DNA from: an uncultured Ruminococcus sp.
GTDB taxonomy: Bacteria > Bacillota > Clostridia > Oscillospirales > Ruminococcaceae
Length of the DNA: 24,729 bases
NCBI GenBank assembly: GCA_947174085.1
Contig: CAMWHN010000006.1
Location: 1 to 24,729, forward strand
Direction: 5' to 3'
The position numbers and the translations under genes are program-made. Under the pieces are notes generated by a model. The model saw nothing but the letters and a program-made list of their open reading frames with translations, did no database searches and was not told where the DNA came from. Shown one piece after another: positions 21,484 through 24,729 of the stretch (position 1 is its first letter; the number at the start of each line of letters is the position of its first letter).

Positions 21484-21528
21484 GTAATTGCTTGCGGACG
21501 CTTTCGATTTACAAACACAAGTAATTAC
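21484..21528 (+). promoter_or_regulatory. Hairpin in the rpsD-rpoA intergenic region
   Basis: GTAATTGCTTG (21484-21494) pairs over 11 positions with CAAGTAATTAC (21518-21528), including one G-U pair, around a 23-nt loop. It ends 5 nt before the rpoA ribosome site AGGAGG (21534-21539). No T run follows, so it is not a terminator. It may control rpoA translation or mRNA processing. Confidence 0.55.
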
Positions 21529-21545
21529 GAAATAGGAGGGTTTAT

Positions 21546-22502
21546 ATGCTTGAAAGAATTGAGAAGCCGGAAATTGTTCCTGAAGATTTGAGACTGGACG
21601 GCAAATATGGAAAGTTCATTCTGTCACCATTGGAACGTGGCTACGGCACAACCCTTGGCAATAGCCTCAGACGTGTTTTGCTTTCTTCTATTCCTGGTGT
21701 AGCAGTTAATTTTGTCAAAATTGATGGTGTACATCATGAGCTTTCTACAATCCCAGGTGTAAAAGAAGATGTGACGGAAATTATTCTAAGCTTGAAAGGA
21801 CTAACTGCGAAGCTTTATGGCGAAGGTCCTAAAACGCTTCTGATTGATGCGGAAGGTGAATGCGAAATCACCGCTAGTGATATTGAAGCAGACTCTGAAG
21901 TAGTGATTCTGAATCCGGGTATGCATATTGCAACACTTGGTAAAGATGCGAAGCTTCATATGGAAATTACAATTGACAGAGGCAGAGGCTATGTGTCTGC
22001 GGAACGTAATAAACAGCAGGTAACGGATATGCCAATTGATGTAATTGCCGTAGACAGCATTTATACTCCTGTTTTAAAGGTGAACTATACCGTGGAGAAC
22101 ACACGTCTCGGACAGGTCACTGATTATGACAAGCTGACAATGGAAGTTTGGACAGATGGTACAATCTCTGCAAAAGAAGCTTTGTCACAGGCAGCCAATC
22201 TCCTCAACGAGCATCTGAAATTGTTCGTGGATTTGTCCGACGAAACATGTATTCCTGAAGTTCTTGTTGAAAAAGATGATAAAGGCAAGGAGAAAATCCT
22301 TGAGATGACCATTGAGGAACTTGACTTGTCAGTACGTTCGTTTAATTGCCTGAAACGTGCTGGTATTAATACAGTAGATGATTTAATTAATAAGTCCGAG
22401 GAAGAAATGATGAAAGTACGCAATCTTGGTAAAAAATCTTTTGATGAAGTCAAAGAAAAATTGCAGTCTTTGGGTTTTGATTTGTCTTCCGAAGAAGATT
22501 AA
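21546..22502 (+). CDS. rpoA: DNA-directed RNA polymerase alpha subunit
   Basis: The protein has 318 residues. The N-terminal dimerisation domain (about 1-230) contains LSPLERGYGTTLGNSLRRVL and LSSIPGVAVNFVKIDGVHHE. A flexible linker precedes the C-terminal domain (about 250-318), with helix-hairpin-helix motifs in LSVRSFNCLKRAGINTVDDL and VRNLGKKSFDEVKEKL, which contacts UP elements and activators. Confidence 0.98.
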   Translation: MLERIEKPEIVPEDLRLDGKYGKFILSPLERGYGTTLGNSLRRVLLSSIPGVAVNFVKIDGVHHELSTIPGVKEDVTEIILSLKGLTAKLYGEGPKTLLIDAEGECEITASDIEADSEVVILNPGMHIATLGKDAKLHMEITIDRGRGYVSAERNKQQVTDMPIDVIAVDSIYTPVLKVNYTVENTRLGQVTDYDKLTMEVWTDGTISAKEALSQAANLLNEHLKLFVDLSDETCIPEVLVEKDDKGKEKILEMTIEELDLSVRSFNCLKRAGINTVDDLINKSEEEMMKVRNLGKKSFDEVKEKLQSLGFDLSSEED

Positions 22503-22573
22503 TTGCAAGAAAGCGGATTTTAAGATAACTGGAAGATTTTATTTTTTCAGTTTGCGAAAAGGAGTGAAGAACA

Positions 22574-22918
22574 ATGCCAGGTAGCAGAAAACTGGGCAGA
22601 ACAACTGCACATAGAACGGCTATGCTTAGAGCAATGGTGACTTTCCTGTTGGAAAATGGACAGGTGGAAACTACTGTTACTAGAGCGAAGGAAGTTCGCA
22701 GTGTTGCTGAAAAAATGATTACACTAGGCAAAAATACTGATTTGCATAGCAAACGTCAAGTATTTGCTTATATTACAAAAGAAGCTGTAGCAAAAAAGCT
22801 TTTTGACGAAATTTCTCCAAAATATGCGGAACGCAAGGGCGGTTATACACAGATTATTAAAACTGGTCCTCGCCGTGGTGATGCCGCAGAAATGGCAATT
22901 ATTAAATTAGTTGACTAA
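22574..22918 (+). CDS. rplQ: 50S ribosomal protein L17
   Basis: The protein has 114 residues. It begins MPGSRKLGRTTAHRTAMLRA, and the C-terminus has RKGGYTQIIKTGPRRGDAAE. L17 lies near the tunnel exit. It is the last gene of the operon, followed at once by an intrinsic terminator. AAAAGGAG precedes the ATG. Confidence 0.98.
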   Translation: MPGSRKLGRTTAHRTAMLRAMVTFLLENGQVETTVTRAKEVRSVAEKMITLGKNTDLHSKRQVFAYITKEAVAKKLFDEISPKYAERKGGYTQIIKTGPRRGDAAEMAIIKLVD

Positions 22919-22939
22919 GTTTTCAAAAATAAATAAACT
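22911..22939 (+). promoter_or_regulatory. Possible promoter of the MATE gene overlapping the end of rplQ
   Basis: -35 TTGACT (22911-22916), 17-nt spacer and -10 TAAACT (22934-22939). The -35 overlaps the rplQ stop codon, and the predicted start (about 22946) falls in the loop of the operon terminator, so a transcript from here would not form that terminator. The -10 matches consensus at only four of six positions. Confidence 0.35.
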
Positions 22940-22966
22940 GCATGGCTTATGTCATGCAGTTTTTAT
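22935..22966 (+). terminator. Intrinsic terminator of the S10-spc-alpha operon
   Basis: AAACTGCATG (22935-22944) pairs with CATGCAGTTT (22953-22962) around the loop GCTTATGT, and a T run follows. It lies 16 nt after the rplQ stop and marks the end of the 32-gene unit. Confidence 0.88.
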
Positions 22967-22982
22967 TATGAAAGGAAATATG

Positions 22983-24344
22983 ATGAATATTAAAAAAAAT
23001 CAAGATAAAGAATTATATCAAAATTTATTTAAAATCGTCTTGCCTATTGCATTTCAGAATTTGATGTCGTCGCTTGTCACAGCGTCAGATGCATTTATGC
23101 TTGGATTTTTAGACCAAGATTCTTTGTCTGCGTCTTCACTCGCAGGACAAGTGGCTTTTGTATGTTGGTTATTTTATAATGGATTTCTTTATGGCTGTAA
23201 TGTGCTTGCTTCTCAGTATTGGGGGGTGAAAAATAAACATGCTGTGGAAGAAATTCTTGCAATTACTATGCGATATTCGCTTTTGATTGGATTGATTTTT
23301 AGCTTATTTACTTGTTTTATGCCAGAACAAATTATGAAAATTTTTACTTCGGATCATCATTTAATTCAGTTAGGTGCAGATTATCTTAGATCCGTGTCAT
23401 TGTCTTATATTTTAATGGGATTTTCAAATGTTTATTTTGGTATTATGAAAATTTGTGACAAAGCAAAATTAAGTTCTCTCATTGGGTCTATTGGTGTCAT
23501 ATTAAATATTATATTAAATGCTTGTTTCATTTTTGGTGCAAATATGGGTATTAAAGGTGCAGGAGTGGCAACTGTATTAGCAAATATTTTTGAAGTTGTA
23601 TTTGTGTTAATTGTCATGTTACAAGGCAAATGTCCGAAATTAAATTTAAAACAAATGCTCTGTTTTTCAAATTCAGAATTGCATAGAGATTACTGGAAAT
23701 ATACTACACCGTTATTATTAAATCAACTCGGATGGGGCGGTGGTGTTACAATGTATTCTGTCATTATGGGACATCTTGGAACAGATGCCACAGCAGCAAA
23801 TTCAATTGCAAGTATTATTCGTAGTATGATTGCAAGTCTTTGTTGGGGCATTTCTGCTGGTGTTGCGATTATTATTGGGGGTATGCTTGGCAGAAATGAA
23901 TTAGAACAAGCTAAAAAAGCAGGGGGTAGTTTTGTCAGATTTTCTATCTGGATTGGCATTGGTTCAGGCTTAGTAATTTTAGCTCTAACGCCTTTGATTC
24001 TTAAAATTACGGCTCTCAATCCACAAGCACAGGTATATTTAAAATATATGCTATTTATGGCAAGTTATTATATTATCGGCAATTCACTAAATTCTACAAT
24101 CATAACTGGAATTTTTGCTTCTGGAGGTGACACAAAATTTGGCATGATTTGTGATATTGTTACTTTGTGGGCGGTTGTTGTGCCATTAGGAATGATAGGC
24201 GCATTTGTGTTGCGTTTGCCAGTTATCGCTGTTGCATTTATTTTAACGCTTGACGAATTTGTAAAAATTCCCGCAGTTTACAAGCATTATATGAAATATC
24301 ACTGGGTGACAAATTTAACCAATCAGCAAGAACAGCAGAGTTGA
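22983..24344 (+). CDS. MATE-family efflux transporter
   Basis: The protein has 453 residues and about twelve hydrophobic segments, as in the MATE family (multidrug and toxic compound extrusion, Na+ or H+ antiport). Family-like segments are FKIVLPIAFQNLMSSLVTAS in TM1, QVAFVCWLFYNGFLYGCNVL in TM2 and GWGGGVTMYSVIMGHLGTDA in TM7. ATG 22983 is chosen for AGGA about 6 nt upstream. An in-frame start at 22911 lies inside rplQ. The substrate cannot be predicted. Codon use is more AT-rich than in the preceding operon, and the gene is probably an independent unit. Confidence 0.9.
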   Translation: MNIKKNQDKELYQNLFKIVLPIAFQNLMSSLVTASDAFMLGFLDQDSLSASSLAGQVAFVCWLFYNGFLYGCNVLASQYWGVKNKHAVEEILAITMRYSLLIGLIFSLFTCFMPEQIMKIFTSDHHLIQLGADYLRSVSLSYILMGFSNVYFGIMKICDKAKLSSLIGSIGVILNIILNACFIFGANMGIKGAGVATVLANIFEVVFVLIVMLQGKCPKLNLKQMLCFSNSELHRDYWKYTTPLLLNQLGWGGGVTMYSVIMGHLGTDATAANSIASIIRSMIASLCWGISAGVAIIIGGMLGRNELEQAKKAGGSFVRFSIWIGIGSGLVILALTPLILKITALNPQAQVYLKYMLFMASYYIIGNSLNSTIITGIFASGGDTKFGMICDIVTLWAVVVPLGMIGAFVLRLPVIAVAFILTLDEFVKIPAVYKHYMKYHWVTNLTNQQEQQS

Positions 24345-24366
24345 AAAATTCTGCTGTTTGTTATTT
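24331..24366 (+). terminator. Terminator overlapping the end of the MATE gene
   Basis: AACAGCAGA (24331-24339) pairs with TCTGCTGTT (24350-24358), and TTGTTATTTTTT follows. The stop codon TGA (24342-24344) lies in the loop, so the left arm is coding sequence. Confidence 0.75.
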
Positions 24367-24383
24367 TTTACAAGAAAATAAAT

Positions 24384-24418
24384 AAAAAACTGCCTGTTAT
24401 TAAAACAGACAGTTTTTT
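24384..24418. terminator. Bidirectional terminator between the MATE and dockerin genes
   Basis: AAAAAACTG-C-CTGTT (24384-24398), loop ATTAA, AACAG-A-CAG and TTTTTT (24404-24418), with one C/A mismatch. Its form is very like the terminator at 5785-5820. It serves both convergent genes and ends 7 nt from the dockerin gene stop. Confidence 0.85.
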
Positions 24419-24425
24419 ATGAAAA

Positions 24426-24729
24426 TTACTTGTTTCTTAAAATAGCATTTTTAAGTAATGCTAAATCATAAATATTTACAATTCCATCATTGTTCATATC
24501 TGCTTTTTCCCAAGTTGCTTTGTCAAAAGATTCTTTGCAAATCAAATATTTTTGCAGTTTTATAATATCTAATATAGAAACTTCATTGTCAGCATTCAAA
24601 TCGCCTTTTAACGTACTAGGGTTAGGATTTGGGTCTGGGTTAGGATTTGGGTCTGGGTTAGGATTTGGGTGTGGGTTGGGAGTTGGTTCTGGAATAGGGT
24701 TGGGGTTGGGAGTTGGGCTGGCTATTATA
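24426..24729 (-). CDS. C-terminal part of a second dockerin-containing protein (partial)
   Basis: This minus-strand frame is open from the window edge to TAA at 24428-24426 (100 residues visible). The visible N-terminal part is a Pro/Asn-rich linker (PNPNPDPNPNPDP type, about 38 residues). It is followed by a type I dockerin with two calcium-binding repeats: GDLNADNEVSILDIIKLQKY and ADMNNDGIVNIYDLALLKNA. The start, signal peptide and catalytic or binding domain lie beyond the window. It likely encodes an extracellular protein that docks to a cohesin, like the protein at 158-1918, whose dockerin shares the VNIYD segment. Confidence 0.88.
   Translation of the reverse strand, partial: IIASPTPNPNPIPEPTPNPHPNPNPDPNPNPDPNPNPSTLKGDLNADNEVSILDIIKLQKYLICKESFDKATWEKADMNNDGIVNIYDLALLKNAILRNK
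24619..24717 (+). repeat. G-rich 18-bp repeats encoding the Pro/Asn linker on the minus strand
   Basis: GGGTTAGGATTTGGGTCT is repeated with an 18-bp period (about three copies from 24619), followed by further GGG-rich sequence. It encodes the PNPDPN-type linker on the opposite strand. The plus strand has many GGG runs separated by short loops. Confidence 0.8.

Noticed and set aside
22911..22982. Longer start for the MATE protein inside rplQ
   Set aside because: The extension has no ribosome site and translates the terminator hairpin. AGGA and ATG 22983 are better.
24619..24717. GGGTTAGG-type repeats resembling telomeric DNA
   Set aside because: They code in frame for a Pro/Asn linker before a dockerin on the opposite strand, and the surrounding genes are clearly bacterial.

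Overview
The window comes from a low-GC Gram-positive bacterium. A Ruminococcus-like member of the Oscillospiraceae/Ruminococcaceae is the best guess. The evidence is the AT-rich flanks, strong Shine-Dalgarno sites, the Firmicute order of the S10-spc-alpha ribosomal operon (with the adk-map-KOW-infA-rpmJ block), zinc-type S14, and two secreted proteins with C-terminal type I dockerin modules, one near each end. The genus is inferred from gene content, not proven.

Left flank (1-6360). A secreted transglutaminase-like protein with a Thr-rich linker and a dockerin has a near-consensus promoter. Next come a divergent XRE regulator whose own promoter contains a 22-bp palindrome, a histidine phosphatase, a membrane protein, an RluA-type pseudouridine synthase overlapping a calcineurin-like phosphoesterase, and a minus-strand RelB/DinJ-YoeB toxin-antitoxin pair with its own promoter and operator-like inverted repeats.

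Centre (6512-22966). One strong promoter is followed by a roughly 350-nt leader with two terminator-like hairpins. Then come 32 co-directional genes from rpsJ to rplQ, coding for ribosomal proteins, the SecY channel, adenylate kinase, methionine aminopeptidase, IF-1 and the RNA polymerase alpha subunit, ended by an intrinsic terminator. Spacing is mostly 0-25 nt.

The most unusual signal is a structured element present twice in this operon, just upstream of rpsC and rplN. In both copies a conserved Shine-Dalgarno block lies more than 100 nt from the start codon. The intervening RNA can fold into a three-way junction: an identical 6-bp basal stem GCTACT/AGTAGC, an identical 8-bp stem CAAGAAAA/TTTTCTTG with a variable end, and a third stem kept in shape but not in sequence. 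The distance from the basal stem to the AUG is exactly 11 nt in both. Neither gene has another good ribosome binding site. A conserved TTTTTGAG block upstream could pair with the CTCAAGAAA segment and break the junction, so the element could be a translational switch, possibly a ribosomal-protein autoregulatory site. I do not recognise it as a described family.

Right flank (22967-24729). A MATE-family transporter is followed by a symmetrical bidirectional terminator and the C-terminal part of a second dockerin protein on the minus strand, which runs off the window.
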